DNA of 34,876 bases from Actinomycetota bacterium (GCA_026393475.1 JAPLAA010000047.1:1-34876), one strand, 5' to 3'. Counted from the first letter of the stretch, positions 1 to 7,872 are shown. Made by a program: numbers and translations. Notes: generated from the letters alone by a model not told the origin.

Positions 1-2
1 CC

Positions 3-515
3 CCGAGCACCGAGCCGGCACCGTCCACCAGCGACGCCGCCACCTCGGCCCCCGTCCCCCCGGGTGCCGACCAGGCCAGCTCGGGCCCCGTGTCCGGCGC
101 GACCACCGGCCGGCCGAGCGCCCGTCCGAGCACCGGAGTCACCACCCGCCCGGCGACCGCACCCGCATCGCCTGCCGCCGCACCTGCGATCGCCCCGTCC
201 GCAGCGGGCGGCGTCGACGTCGCAGCTGCCGCACCGCGACCCGCGGTGGTCCCGGCAGCGGGCCAGGTCGCGACCGGCGCGATCGACCAGCCCGCCGTCG
301 GCCCCGTCACCCGCCCGACGGGCATCCCCAACGTGTTCACCATCGCCGAACACGTCTCGCAGTGGAAGCTCCTGCTCCTCATCGCCGCCATGTCGGGCCT
401 CGGAGCGGCACTCCTGCTGCACCTCGGTCGACGCGACCAGGCAGCGATGGACGCGATCCACCTCGACCTGATGCTCGGCCTCGAGCGCGAGTCCCCCGAA
501 CCACCGCGCTCCTGA
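3..515 (+). CDS. C-terminal part of a Pro/Ala/Thr-rich membrane-anchored protein (5' end outside window)
   Basis: The reading frame is open from the first bases of the window, so the true start lies upstream. About 110 residues of low-complexity Pro, Ala, Thr and Ser sequence are followed by one hydrophobic segment (WKLLLLIAAMSGLGAALLL), a basic HLGRR stop-transfer patch and a short charged tail ending in ESPEPPRS. This looks like the cell-wall-spanning linker and C-terminal anchor of a surface or secreted protein, with the tail in the cytoplasm. There is no LPxTG motif. The N-terminal functional part is not visible, so no function can be given. It converges on the citrate synthase-like gene, with 35 bp between the stops. 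Confidence 0.6.
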   Translation, partial: PSTEPAPSTSDAATSAPVPPGADQASSGPVSGATTGRPSARPSTGVTTRPATAPASPAAAPAIAPSAAGGVDVAAAAPRPAVVPAAGQVATGAIDQPAVGPVTRPTGIPNVFTIAEHVSQWKLLLLIAAMSGLGAALLLHLGRRDQAAMDAIHLDLMLGLERESPEPPRS

Positions 516-550
516 CGGGGTCGACCGCCGCCAGGCGTCGATCGGACCGC

Positions 551-1747
551 TCAGGGCTCGCGGTACTGGGCTCGGGGGCGGAAGCGGAGCACCGGCTCGT
601 CGTACTCCTCGTACGCGTGCGCCAGCCAGCCGGCGGTGCGGGCGACGGTGAACACGGCCTCGCCCGCGTCGGGCGCCATGCCGGCCACGTGGCCGAGCGC
701 CGCCAGCGCGAGGTCGACGTTGGGCAACTCGCCACGTCGACGAGCGGCGGTGATGAGTGCATCCACCTGGGCCATCCGACGATTGCCCGGCCACGCCTCG
801 TGCAGCAGATCCAGCAACACCCGCGCTCTCGGATCGCCGCGCTCGTACAGCGTGTGACCGAACCCCGGGTACAGCCCGTTGCGCTCGTACGCCTCCGCCA
901 ACGCCACGTCACTGCTGGTCGCCTGGGCACGATCGAGCACCCGTCGCACGAGCCGGCTCGCCGCCCCGTGGTACGGCCCGCTGATGGTGGCGAGCCCGGC
1001 GGTCACCGCCGCGTACGGATCGGCACGCGTGCTCGCTGCCACCCGCACCGCAAGGGTGCTCGCCGCCAGCTCATGATCGGCCAACAGCACCAGCGCCGCG
1101 TTCAGCGCCGTCACGCCACCGGCCGGCGGACGGCCTGGCGCGAGACGTGCCCACAGCCGACCGGCCACGGTGCTGCGCAGAGGAGCACGGTCGGGGAGAT
1201 GCAGGCGCGGCGTGCGTCCGTCTCCCGCGATCGGCAGCGCCCCCACCATCGCGCTCACCATGCGCCGGCCGATCACCGCCGCGTCGTCGCTCCGGCGGTG
1301 AGGATCGGTGACCGCCGCGGCGTGCACGGCCCACGCCAACCGATCGGACATGCGGCCACCGGCCGTCACCGCCGGCGCGTCGCCCAGCGGCACCTCCGGC
1401 CACGGCTCGTCGAACGGCGCGAACCCGCCCGACCACAACAGCCCGGCCACCTCCTCGAACGGACGCGTGCGCGCCAACCGGCCGCTCTCGTGCCCGCGGT
1501 AGCGCACCTGCTCGCGTTCGATCGTCGTCAGCGAGGTCTCGATCACGATGTCGAGCGCGGCCCTGCGACTCGACCGCCGAGGCCGACCCCGGCGGGCGAG
1601 CGCCTCGATGTCGCCCGGGTCGAACAGACTCGACCGACCATCCGCTGCACGATGGCTGCGCAACACCCCACGGCTCACGTACGCGTACAGCGTGGGCGGC
1701 TTCACCCCCAATCGCCGCGCCGCCTGCGCCACCGTCATCTGCTCCAT
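551..1747 (-). CDS. Citrate synthase-like protein with N-terminal helix-turn-helix domain
   Basis: A 398-aa protein. Residues 1-50 form a MerR/excisionase-type HTH (MTVAQAARRLGVKPPTLYAY); residues about 60-398 are a citrate synthase fold. The three family signature regions are present: ADHELAAST (H225), SGPYHGAAS (H260) and GFGHTLYERGDPRA (H298), and the acidic residue is D345 in PNVDLALA. The aromatic that normally follows this Asp (DFY) is replaced. The ATG at 1747 was chosen because GGAGGGG precedes it by a few bases; longer in-frame starts run into the divergent gene. HTH-citrate synthase paralogues beside a second citrate synthase are common in Actinobacteria. It may condense acetyl- or propionyl-CoA with oxaloacetate, act mainly as a regulator, or pair with the neighbouring paralogue; these are inferences. 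Confidence 0.85.
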   Translation of the reverse strand: MEQMTVAQAARRLGVKPPTLYAYVSRGVLRSHRAADGRSSLFDPGDIEALARRGRPRRSSRRAALDIVIETSLTTIEREQVRYRGHESGRLARTRPFEEVAGLLWSGGFAPFDEPWPEVPLGDAPAVTAGGRMSDRLAWAVHAAAVTDPHRRSDDAAVIGRRMVSAMVGALPIAGDGRTPRLHLPDRAPLRSTVAGRLWARLAPGRPPAGGVTALNAALVLLADHELAASTLAVRVAASTRADPYAAVTAGLATISGPYHGAASRLVRRVLDRAQATSSDVALAEAYERNGLYPGFGHTLYERGDPRARVLLDLLHEAWPGNRRMAQVDALITAARRRGELPNVDLALAALGHVAGMAPDAGEAVFTVARTAGWLAHAYEEYDEPVLRFRPRAQYREP

Positions 1748-1771
1748 CGCCCCTCCGTTGCGAGATCCCGG

Positions 1772-1793
1772 GTTGACGATAATCAACGTTGAT
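1772..1793. promoter_or_regulatory. Palindromic operator/promoter between divergent citrate synthase genes
   Basis: The 76-bp divergent intergenic region contains a perfect 12-bp palindrome ATCAACGTTGAT at 1782-1793. It overlaps an inverted repeat GTTGA-N6-TCAAC at 1772-1787, giving three GTTGA/TCAAC half-sites in a row. A -10-like GATAAT (1778-1783) for the rightward gene lies inside it. The placement suggests one protein controls both promoters; the HTH domain of the leftward gene product is an obvious but unproven candidate. Confidence 0.5.
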
Positions 1794-1823
1794 CGGTGTC
1801 GTGCGTGCTCGCACCATGGATCC

Positions 1824-3338
1824 ATGACGACGATCGAACAGATCATGAGCACACCCGTGGTGACCGCCACCGAGCACGAAGCACTCGCCGGCGTGATCGA
1901 GCGCATGCACGACCGCCGCGTCGGCTCGGTGGTGGTGATCGACGACGCAGGCGCGGTATGCGGCGTGATCACCGAGCGCGACGTGCTGCGCCAGGCGGCC
2001 GCACGGCGCGCCGACCTCGTCGACCTCGGGGACGTGGCGCACACCATGACCAGCCCTGCGGACGTGATCGACACCGCGCTCGACGCCACGGCGGCGCTGC
2101 GCATCATGCGCGAGCGCGGCTACCGACACATGCCGGTGGTGCACGACGGCGAACTGGTGGGTGTCGTGTCGCTGCGCGACCTGATGCGCATCACCGACCT
2201 CGGCCCGGCCGAGGTGCCCCGCGGCCTCAAGGGCGTGGTGGTGGCCGACACCGAGGTCGGCGATGTCCGCGGTGCGGAGGGCTTCTACCACTACCGCCAG
2301 TACTCGGCCGTCGAGCTCGCGACCCAGCGATCGCTCGGCGACGTGATGCAGCTGATGATCGACGGCGCGCTTCCCGTCACCACGGCCGAGCGCGACGCGT
2401 TCCAGGCCGAGGTGCGACCGCTGCGCCGACTGCCCGACGCCGTCCGCGCCGTGCTGCCCGCGATCGCCGCCGCCGGTCAGCCGCTCGACGGCCTCCGCAC
2501 GGCGCTCTCGTACGCCGCAGCTGCACGCGGCTGCCGCCCGGTGCTCGACATCGACGCCGCCGAGCGTCGCGCCGACTGCCTGTTCGCGAGCGCGGTCACC
2601 CCCACGATCCTGTGCGCGCTCCACCGCACCGCGCACGGCCTCGACGTGGTCGAGCCCCGCGACGACCTCGACGACGAGGCCAACTATCTCTGGATGCTCA
2701 CCGGCAGCGAGCCCTCCGCCGAGTACGCCCGCGCGGTGGGCACCTATCTCGTCTCGACCGTCGACCACGGGTTCAACGCCTCCACGTTCACGGCTCGCGT
2801 GGTCACCTCGACCGGTGCCGACGTCGGCGCAGCGGTCGTCGCCGGCGTCGGCGCCTTGAGCGGACCGCTGCACGGCGGCGCACCGAGTCGCGCGCTCGCG
2901 CTGCTCGACGAGATCGGCACCCCCGACCGCATCGACGCCGTCGTGCGCCCGCTCATCGAGCGCGGCGACAAGATCATGGGCTTCGGCCATGCGGTGTACC
3001 GCACCGACGATCCCCGGTCGCTCATGCTGCGCGAGGTCGCCCGCGGCCTCGGCGGTCCGCTCGTCGCGTTCGCCGAGGCGACCGAAGCCCGCGTGATCGA
3101 GTTGCTCGAGGAGCTCAAGCCCGGACGCGGACTGCGCACCAACGTCGAGTTCTACGCAGGCGTCGTGATGGAGCGCTGCGGCGTGCCACGCGAGATGTTC
3201 ACCCCGACGTTCGCGTCGAGCCGGGTGATCGGGTGGTGCGCCAACATCCTCGAACAGGCGGCCGACAACAAGATCATCCGCCCGAGCGCCCGCTACATGG
3301 GCCCCACGCCACCCCAACCCGTCCCGTCGATCGTGTGA
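1824..3338 (+). CDS. Citrate synthase with N-terminal CBS-domain pair
   Basis: A 504-aa protein. Residues about 1-125 are a tandem CBS pair (MSTPVVTATEHEALAG, then TMTSPADVIDTALDA), a module known to bind adenine nucleotides and regulate enzymes. Residues about 150-504 are citrate synthase, with DHGFNASTF (H315), SGPLHGGAP (H350) and GFGHAVYRTDDPR (H389). At the usual catalytic Asp position it has Glu (E442 in NVEFYAG). The start at 1824 (MTTIEQIMSTP) gives a complete first CBS domain; the open frame continues upstream into the divergent gene and is not used. It catalyses, or is descended from enzymes that catalyse, acetyl-CoA plus oxaloacetate to citrate in the cytoplasm. Allosteric control through the CBS pair by energy state is inference. 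Confidence 0.87.
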   Translation: MTTIEQIMSTPVVTATEHEALAGVIERMHDRRVGSVVVIDDAGAVCGVITERDVLRQAAARRADLVDLGDVAHTMTSPADVIDTALDATAALRIMRERGYRHMPVVHDGELVGVVSLRDLMRITDLGPAEVPRGLKGVVVADTEVGDVRGAEGFYHYRQYSAVELATQRSLGDVMQLMIDGALPVTTAERDAFQAEVRPLRRLPDAVRAVLPAIAAAGQPLDGLRTALSYAAAARGCRPVLDIDAAERRADCLFASAVTPTILCALHRTAHGLDVVEPRDDLDDEANYLWMLTGSEPSAEYARAVGTYLVSTVDHGFNASTFTARVVTSTGADVGAAVVAGVGALSGPLHGGAPSRALALLDEIGTPDRIDAVVRPLIERGDKIMGFGHAVYRTDDPRSLMLREVARGLGGPLVAFAEATEARVIELLEELKPGRGLRTNVEFYAGVVMERCGVPREMFTPTFASSRVIGWCANILEQAADNKIIRPSARYMGPTPPQPVPSIV

Positions 3339-3341
3339 ACC

Positions 3342-3378
3342 GTGAGCGCGACCCGCACCGGCTGCGGGTCGGGCTCAC
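3342..3378. terminator. Bidirectional hairpin between convergent genes
   Basis: GTGAGC (3342-3347) pairs with GCTCAC (3373-3378), and CGACCCGCA (3349-3357) pairs with TGCGGGTCG (3363-3371) around a 5-nt loop, separated by one G-G mismatch. It lies in the 49-bp gap between the convergent citrate synthase and DJ-1/PfpI genes. No U-tract follows, which is common in high-GC terminators. Confidence 0.65.
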
Positions 3379-3387
3379 CGAACGAAC

Positions 3388-4020
3388 TCAGGCACCGCCC
3401 ATGACGGCGTTGACGAACGCCAGGAACTCCGGGGTCACCTTCGACGGCGCACCGCAGTCGAACGGCGGCTGCGGGTCGTACTCGATCGCGAGCTGGATCG
3501 CCTTCGCGATGTCGTCGCCCGCGATCCTCGACGCAAGGGTGAGCCCCATGTCGATGCCGGCCGACACGCCGGCACCGGTGATCACCTTGCCCTGTTCCAC
3601 CACGCGCTGCTCGGTCGGGTGGGCGCCGAGCGCGGCGAGCCGGTCGTAGGCGGTCCAGTGCGTCGTGGCGTCGAGCCCGTCGAGCACGCCGGCATGGGCG
3701 AGGTAGATCGCACCCGTGCACACGCTCGTCGTCCACGTGGTGGTCGGGTGCACCGCGCGGATCCACGCGACCACCGGATCGGTGGCCGGTTCGATGTCGC
3801 GGTCGGCCATGCCACCTGGCACGACGATCACGTCCGGTGCCGTCGTCTCATCGAACGAATGAGTGGCGTTGATCGACAACAGGCCGGTGTGATCGGTGAC
3901 AGGTCCCCGCTCGGCGGCGACCCACCTGCCCTCCACGCCGGGCAGTTCGGCGAGGGTCTGGAACGGGCCGACGATGTCGAGAGCGGTGAAGCGCGGATAG
4001 AGCGCGAAGGCGATCTGCAT
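3388..4020 (-). CDS. DJ-1/PfpI family protein, isonitrile hydratase-like
   Basis: A 210-aa class I glutamine amidotransferase-like fold. The nucleophile elbow is TSVCTGAIYLAHAG with Cys101, followed by DATTHW, which is typical of the isonitrile hydratase/AraC-N-terminal branch of DJ-1/PfpI; the N-terminal ALDIVGPFQTL is also characteristic. Length matches stand-alone family members. Substrates in this branch vary, so isonitrile hydratase is only the nearest named type. The ATG at 4020 gives the canonical N-terminus; a GTG at 4056 would add 12 residues without family match. It converges on the citrate synthase gene and diverges from the LytR_C gene. Confidence 0.8.
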   Translation of the reverse strand: MQIAFALYPRFTALDIVGPFQTLAELPGVEGRWVAAERGPVTDHTGLLSINATHSFDETTAPDVIVVPGGMADRDIEPATDPVVAWIRAVHPTTTWTTSVCTGAIYLAHAGVLDGLDATTHWTAYDRLAALGAHPTEQRVVEQGKVITGAGVSAGIDMGLTLASRIAGDDIAKAIQLAIEYDPQPPFDCGAPSKVTPEFLAFVNAVMGGA

Positions 4021-4158
4021 GGGCACATCATGCGCCACGACAGCCGTGGCCGCCACGACGTGGTGCCCACCGATCAGGACGCATCATCGGCACCCGGCGC
4101 GACGCGGGACAGTGGCAAGACGGCGACCCTCCGCGGTTTCACCTGCGGCGTGCGCTGG

Positions 4159-4164
4159 TACTTT
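4159..4164 (+). promoter_or_regulatory. -10 element TACTTT, leaderless-type start
   Basis: TACTTT ends 6 nt before the ATG at 4171, and no Shine-Dalgarno sequence is present. This placement puts transcription start at or next to the initiation codon, as in actinobacterial leaderless mRNAs. Confidence 0.45.
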
Positions 4165-4170
4165 GCTGGG

Positions 4171-4845
4171 ATGCGATCGACGTGGCCATACCTCGCTGCC
4201 GTCGTCGTCGCGGGCATCGGTGTGGGCACCTGGATCGCCGGCCTGCCACGCACCGACGCCGGCATCGTCATCGCCACCGGCGGCTCCGGCCCGCTCGATC
4301 CCGGCGCGCAGGGCACGCAGAACACCGTGGCGCTGCTGCCCACGTCGTCGTTCCCGCCCATCACCGTCACGCCCACCACCGAACCCGTCCGCAACCCGGT
4401 CCCGCCGGCCGGCACCGACACCACGACGACGATCCCCGTCGCCACCACCGTCCCCGTCGCCACCACCGTCCCGCCGGCCACCACGATCCCGGAGACCACG
4501 ACCGCGCCGGCCACCACGGTCGCCCCGGTCGACGCCGACCTGCTCGACCGATCGCAGGTGCGCCTGGTGCTCGCCAACGGCGACGGCCGCTACAACCTCG
4601 TCGGCCGCAACGTCGACCGGCTCACCCCGCTCGGCTACACCGCCATCGACCAGACCGACGCGCCACGCCCGTTCGATCGCACCGTCCTCTTCGTCCGGCC
4701 CGGGTTCGAGGACGAGGCCGCACGCCTCGCCGCCGACCTGCTCGTCCCCGGCGCGCTCATCGAGCCGCTGCCGGCCGAGCCCGTCACCATCAACGACGAC
4801 CTGGGCGACATCATCGTCGTCCTCGGCCCCGACGCGGTCCGCTGA
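4171..4845 (+). CDS. LytR C-terminal-domain (LytR_C) membrane protein
   Basis: A 224-aa protein. An N-terminal signal anchor (TWPYLAAVVVAGIGVGTWIAG) is followed by a Thr/Pro/Val-rich linker (about residues 65-120, repeated TTIPVATTVP-like units) and a C-terminal LytR_C-type domain (about residues 128-224, starting VRLVLANGDGRYNLVGR). The catalytic LytR-CpsA-Psr domain that attaches glycopolymers to peptidoglycan is absent, so this is a stand-alone LytR_C protein on the outer face of the membrane. Its stop overlaps the next start by one base (TGATG at 4843-4847), implying an operon with the Wzz/BY-kinase-like gene and a role in envelope polysaccharide assembly. Confidence 0.75.
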   Translation: MRSTWPYLAAVVVAGIGVGTWIAGLPRTDAGIVIATGGSGPLDPGAQGTQNTVALLPTSSFPPITVTPTTEPVRNPVPPAGTDTTTTIPVATTVPVATTVPPATTIPETTTAPATTVAPVDADLLDRSQVRLVLANGDGRYNLVGRNVDRLTPLGYTAIDQTDAPRPFDRTVLFVRPGFEDEAARLAADLLVPGALIEPLPAEPVTINDDLGDIIVVLGPDAVR

Positions 4846-6428
4846 TGGCAGTGGTCGCGACCCCCCGAGCGCTCCAGCGCCTCGACACCGCGGTGCGCCC
4901 GCGGGTGTCGCCGCTGCGCAGCGTGTGGGCCCGCGTCGTCCGCCGGCGCTGGTTCGTGGCCGCGGGCGTCCTCGCCACCTTGCTACCGGCGCTCCTGCTC
5001 ACCCTCCTGCACGACGACCTCTACCGGGCGGAGTCGACCATGCTGCTCACACGCAGCTCGATCGACGAGCTGGTCGAGCTCGACGCGAGCGCCGGCGACA
5101 CTGCCGCGCGCCGCATCAACAACGAGATCGGCATCGTCGAAGGCGTCATCGTGCGCAGCCAGGTGCTCACGACGCTCGGCCTCGAGGCCGCGCCGCGCGC
5201 ACAGGCCTTCGGCGACGCGAGCAGCGACCTCATCACGGTCCGGGTCGAGGCCACCACCGCCGAACTCGCCGCCGTTCTCGCCAACACCTACGTCGACGCC
5301 TACATCCAGGTGAAGACGGCCGAGAACGCCCAGCTCGCCAACACAGCGGTCGCCCGTCTGCAGGAGTGGATCGCCGAGCTCCAGACCCAGATCGAAGCCC
5401 TCGACGACCAGCTCGCCTCGTCGACCAACACCACCGCGTTGATCGCCGAGCGCACCAAGCTCGGCGAGGAACAGGCCGAGCTCTCCGACAACCTGCAGCA
5501 GATCCGGGTCGATATGGCGCTCGGCATCGCCCCGGCCGAGGTGATCGACACCGCGACCGAACCCGACTCGCCGTTCGAACCCGACCTGTGGAACGTGCTG
5601 CTCGCCGCCCTGGCGGCCGGCCTCGCGCTCGGCCTGATCGGGGCGTTCGTGGTCGACGAGTTCGACGACACGCTCCGCAGCGTCGACGACATCCGCCGGC
5701 TCACCGGCGTCGGCCCCGTCCTCGCCGCCGTCCCGATCGATCCGTCCGCCGCCACCCCACCGATCGCCCTGGTGCGCTCGAGCGATCCTGCGGCCACCGC
5801 GTACCGCGTGCTGCGCAACCAGCTCGTCGCCCTCGATCGCACCCGCCAGGTGTTCCAGGTCACCAGTGTCGGCATCGGCAGCGGCGCCACCACCACCGCC
5901 GCCAACCTCGGCATCGCCTTCGCCGAACACGGCGATTCGGTCGTGGTCGTCGACGCCGACCTGCGCAACCCGCACCTGCACAAGGTGTTCGGCGTCTCCG
6001 GCCGCCTCGGACTCGTCGACAACCTCGCCGACGAATCGATCGACATGACGTCGTTGCCGCTCGACGAGCGCCTGACCGTGATCGCCTCCGGACCGATCCC
6101 ACCCGATCCCGCCGCCGTCCTGGCGAGCAACGCGTTCGACGAGTTCGTCGCCGAGCTGCGCCGGCGGTTCACCTACGTCGTGATCGACACGCCGCCGCTC
6201 GACACCGCCTCCGACACCGCGTCGGACGCCGCACTGGTCGCTCGCACGGTCGACGCCGTGGTCGTTGTCACCGGAATGGGTGACAGTTCGGCCCGCGAGG
6301 TCGACCGAACGGTCGCGGAGTTCGTCCAGACCGGCGCCCCGCTCGCGGGCGTCGTCGCGAATCGGATCCATGGCCGAAGCCACGGCCGGAACCGGCGCGG
6401 CTGGGGCAGCAACGGTCTCTTCGAATGA
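4845..6428 (+). CDS. Wzz/BY-kinase-like polysaccharide chain-length protein with degenerate Walker A
   Basis: A 527-aa protein combining a Wzz-type chain-length domain and a BY-kinase (CpsD/CapB-like) ATPase domain. Transmembrane segments lie at about 35-55 and 249-270, with an extracellular, partly coiled-coil region between (about 165-225). The ATPase domain (about 310-510) keeps Walker A' (VVVVDADLRNPHLHKVFG) and Walker B (YVVIDTPPL, 444-452). The Walker A segment reads GIGSGATTTAANL, with Ala348 where the nucleotide-binding Lys belongs. There is no C-terminal tyrosine cluster. Members of the family control capsule or exopolysaccharide length through cycles of tyrosine phosphorylation; here activity is doubtful and a pseudokinase role is possible. 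It starts inside the stop of the LytR_C gene. Confidence 0.82.
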   Translation: MAVVATPRALQRLDTAVRPRVSPLRSVWARVVRRRWFVAAGVLATLLPALLLTLLHDDLYRAESTMLLTRSSIDELVELDASAGDTAARRINNEIGIVEGVIVRSQVLTTLGLEAAPRAQAFGDASSDLITVRVEATTAELAAVLANTYVDAYIQVKTAENAQLANTAVARLQEWIAELQTQIEALDDQLASSTNTTALIAERTKLGEEQAELSDNLQQIRVDMALGIAPAEVIDTATEPDSPFEPDLWNVLLAALAAGLALGLIGAFVVDEFDDTLRSVDDIRRLTGVGPVLAAVPIDPSAATPPIALVRSSDPAATAYRVLRNQLVALDRTRQVFQVTSVGIGSGATTTAANLGIAFAEHGDSVVVVDADLRNPHLHKVFGVSGRLGLVDNLADESIDMTSLPLDERLTVIASGPIPPDPAAVLASNAFDEFVAELRRRFTYVVIDTPPLDTASDTASDAALVARTVDAVVVVTGMGDSSAREVDRTVAEFVQTGAPLAGVVANRIHGRSHGRNRRGWGSNGLFE

Positions 6429-6538
6429 CGCGGTGGCGCTGCCGACACCAGCGCTGAGCAGGTCGTCCCGCACCGCGCGAATGCGAACGTCGCAGGTGAA
6501 CAGCGAGATTCGGTCTCGCCCGCGACCGCCGCGCGTGG

Positions 6539-6544
6539 TAGGGT
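6539..6544 (+). promoter_or_regulatory. -10-like TAGGGT upstream of surface protein gene
   Basis: TAGGGT lies 31 nt before the chosen ATG at 6576, leaving a short leader that carries GGAGG (6562-6566). No convincing -35 was found. Confidence 0.3.
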
Positions 6545-6575
6545 TGCCCCCATCTTGAATCGGAGGCGGAATCTG

Positions 6576-7655
6576 ATGCGGAAAATCGCAATCCTTCTCG
6601 CCGCAGTGTTCGCAGTGATGACGACTCTTGGCGGGGTCGCATCGGCGGAGAACGGCGGCGGCGGCAAATACCCACCCAACCCGGTGATCATCGTGGTGCA
6701 GAACCCCACGGTGCCCTACGGCGACCCGTTCTGGGCCAAGGGCAAGGGTCTCTGCGTCGGTGGCAAGGCGTTCTTCGCACTCCAGTCCGTCGAGGATCCC
6801 ACGAAGGTGTTCTTCACCAAGGAGATCCCGGTCAACCCCGACGGCACCGTCACCTACACCTTCACCGCGAAGGACCTGGCGGGCTTCGTCGGCCCGGTCA
6901 CGGTGTTCGTGAAGCAGCGCGACATCTGCAATCTCACCGCCTCCACCATCGTCACGATCGTGAAGACTCCCGTCGCCTCACCCTCGGTCTCGGTGAAGCC
7001 GAACCCGGTCGAACTCGGTGACGACTTCACCGCCACGGCCAAGGGGCTGTGCCAGGGCACGGTCATCTTCGCCGTCCAGTCCACCTCCGACTGGAAGCTC
7101 CGCTTCTTCTCCGAGCCGGTGAAGGTCAAGTCCGACGGCACCGCCTCGTACACGTTCGACGACGACGACCTGCCCGGCGGCGCCGGCACCTACACGGTCT
7201 ACGCCAAGCAGCCGCAGTGCAACATCGTCACCACCACCACGATCACGGTCGTCGGTGACGAGGACGAGGACGAGGGCAAGAACGACGAGGACGAGAACGA
7301 GCAGGGTTCCAAGACCGAAGGTGGCGCCGGCTCGAGCACCACCACCGGTGGCACCACCGAAGTCGGCTCCCAGGCGGTCGTCCCCGCCGCGGCCGCGGGC
7401 ATCACTCCGCAGGTCCTCTCCACCGGCCTCACGGCTCCTGCGGCCGCCACCCCGGCCCAGGTCGCCAGTTCCGGCACCACGGCGCAGGCCGCCAGCGCCG
7501 GCGTCCCGTCGGGCACCCTGCCGGTCACGGGCTCGGAGTCGAGCCAGACCCTGCAGATCGCTCTGGCCGCCTTCGTCGCCGGTCTCGGCATGATCGCCGT
7601 GGCCTCGATGCGTCGCCGCACGGCGAACGTTCGGTCCGACGTCCGGTCACGCTGA
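6576..7655 (+). CDS. LPVTG-anchored surface protein with two Ig-like repeats
   Basis: A 359-aa protein. The signal peptide is MRKIAILLAAVFAVMTTLGG with predicted cleavage after VASA. Two homologous domains of about 90 residues follow; each has a cysteine pair in matching places (KGLC ... ICN and KGLC ... QCN), suggesting one disulfide per domain. Next come an acidic stretch (GDEDEDEGKNDEDENEQ), a Ser/Thr/Ala-rich wall-spanning linker, the sortase motif LPVTG, a hydrophobic segment and an RRR tail. The ATG at 6576 has GGAGG 9 nt upstream; an in-frame TTG at 6555 would add seven residues. It is likely displayed on the cell wall as an adhesin or structural protein; no sortase gene lies in the window. 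Confidence 0.8.
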   Translation: MRKIAILLAAVFAVMTTLGGVASAENGGGGKYPPNPVIIVVQNPTVPYGDPFWAKGKGLCVGGKAFFALQSVEDPTKVFFTKEIPVNPDGTVTYTFTAKDLAGFVGPVTVFVKQRDICNLTASTIVTIVKTPVASPSVSVKPNPVELGDDFTATAKGLCQGTVIFAVQSTSDWKLRFFSEPVKVKSDGTASYTFDDDDLPGGAGTYTVYAKQPQCNIVTTTTITVVGDEDEDEGKNDEDENEQGSKTEGGAGSSTTTGGTTEVGSQAVVPAAAAGITPQVLSTGLTAPAAATPAQVASSGTTAQAASAGVPSGTLPVTGSESSQTLQIALAAFVAGLGMIAVASMRRRTANVRSDVRSR

Positions 7656-7675
7656 CACGCTGAGCTCCGCTCTCC

Positions 7676-7709
7676 ACAACGGCCCGCACCGAGAGGTGCG
7701 GGCCGTTGT
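7676..7709 (+). terminator. Strong hairpin terminator
   Basis: A 15-bp perfect stem (7676-7690 with 7695-7709) closes a GAGA tetraloop and is followed by CGTTTTC. It ends the surface-protein transcript and isolates it from the pilus operon. Confidence 0.85.
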
Positions 7710-7741
7710 CGTTTTCGGCCTCGCTCCTGGTGAGGCGAGGC

Positions 7742-7769
7742 TGATCCGAGCCGAGTGATCCGAGCCGAC
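7742..7769. repeat. 14-bp tandem direct repeat
   Basis: TGATCCGAGCCGAG (7742-7755) is followed directly by TGATCCGAGCCGAC (7756-7769), then a partial third copy TGATCGG. It lies in the roughly 300-bp region between the LPVTG gene and the prepilin peptidase start, which otherwise holds the terminator at 7676-7709 and the direct repeat at 7855-7872. Confidence 0.6.
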
Positions 7770-7854
7770 TGATCGGCACGTCGCAGGACACGTTCCCGGG
7801 ACGAATCGTTTTCCGACCGGCTGTTCGCGCTGTGTCTCTGTGGTGTCGATGGCG

Positions 7855-7872
7855 CTTCAAGAGTCGATCAAG
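7855..7872 (+). promoter_or_regulatory. TCAAG direct repeat upstream of Tad operon
   Basis: CTTCAAGA-GTC-GA-TCAAG has two TCAAG units 11 bp apart, one helical turn. The same 18-bp arrangement occurs at 24549-24566 ahead of the second LPVTG gene. A -10-like TACAGT lies 28 nt downstream at 7901-7906, which places the repeat where an activator would bind. Confidence 0.35.

Noticed and set aside
362..3317. Long Arg/His/Pro-rich open frames opposite or across the citrate synthase genes
   Set aside because: They are antisense or frame-shifted shadows of high-GC coding sequence with no family motifs; the true frames carry complete citrate synthase signatures.
4019..6473. Long open frames overlapping the Wzz/BY-kinase-like gene in other frames
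   Set aside because: The compositions are low-complexity Arg/Pro/Ala or antisense; the chosen frame has clear domains and operon coupling.
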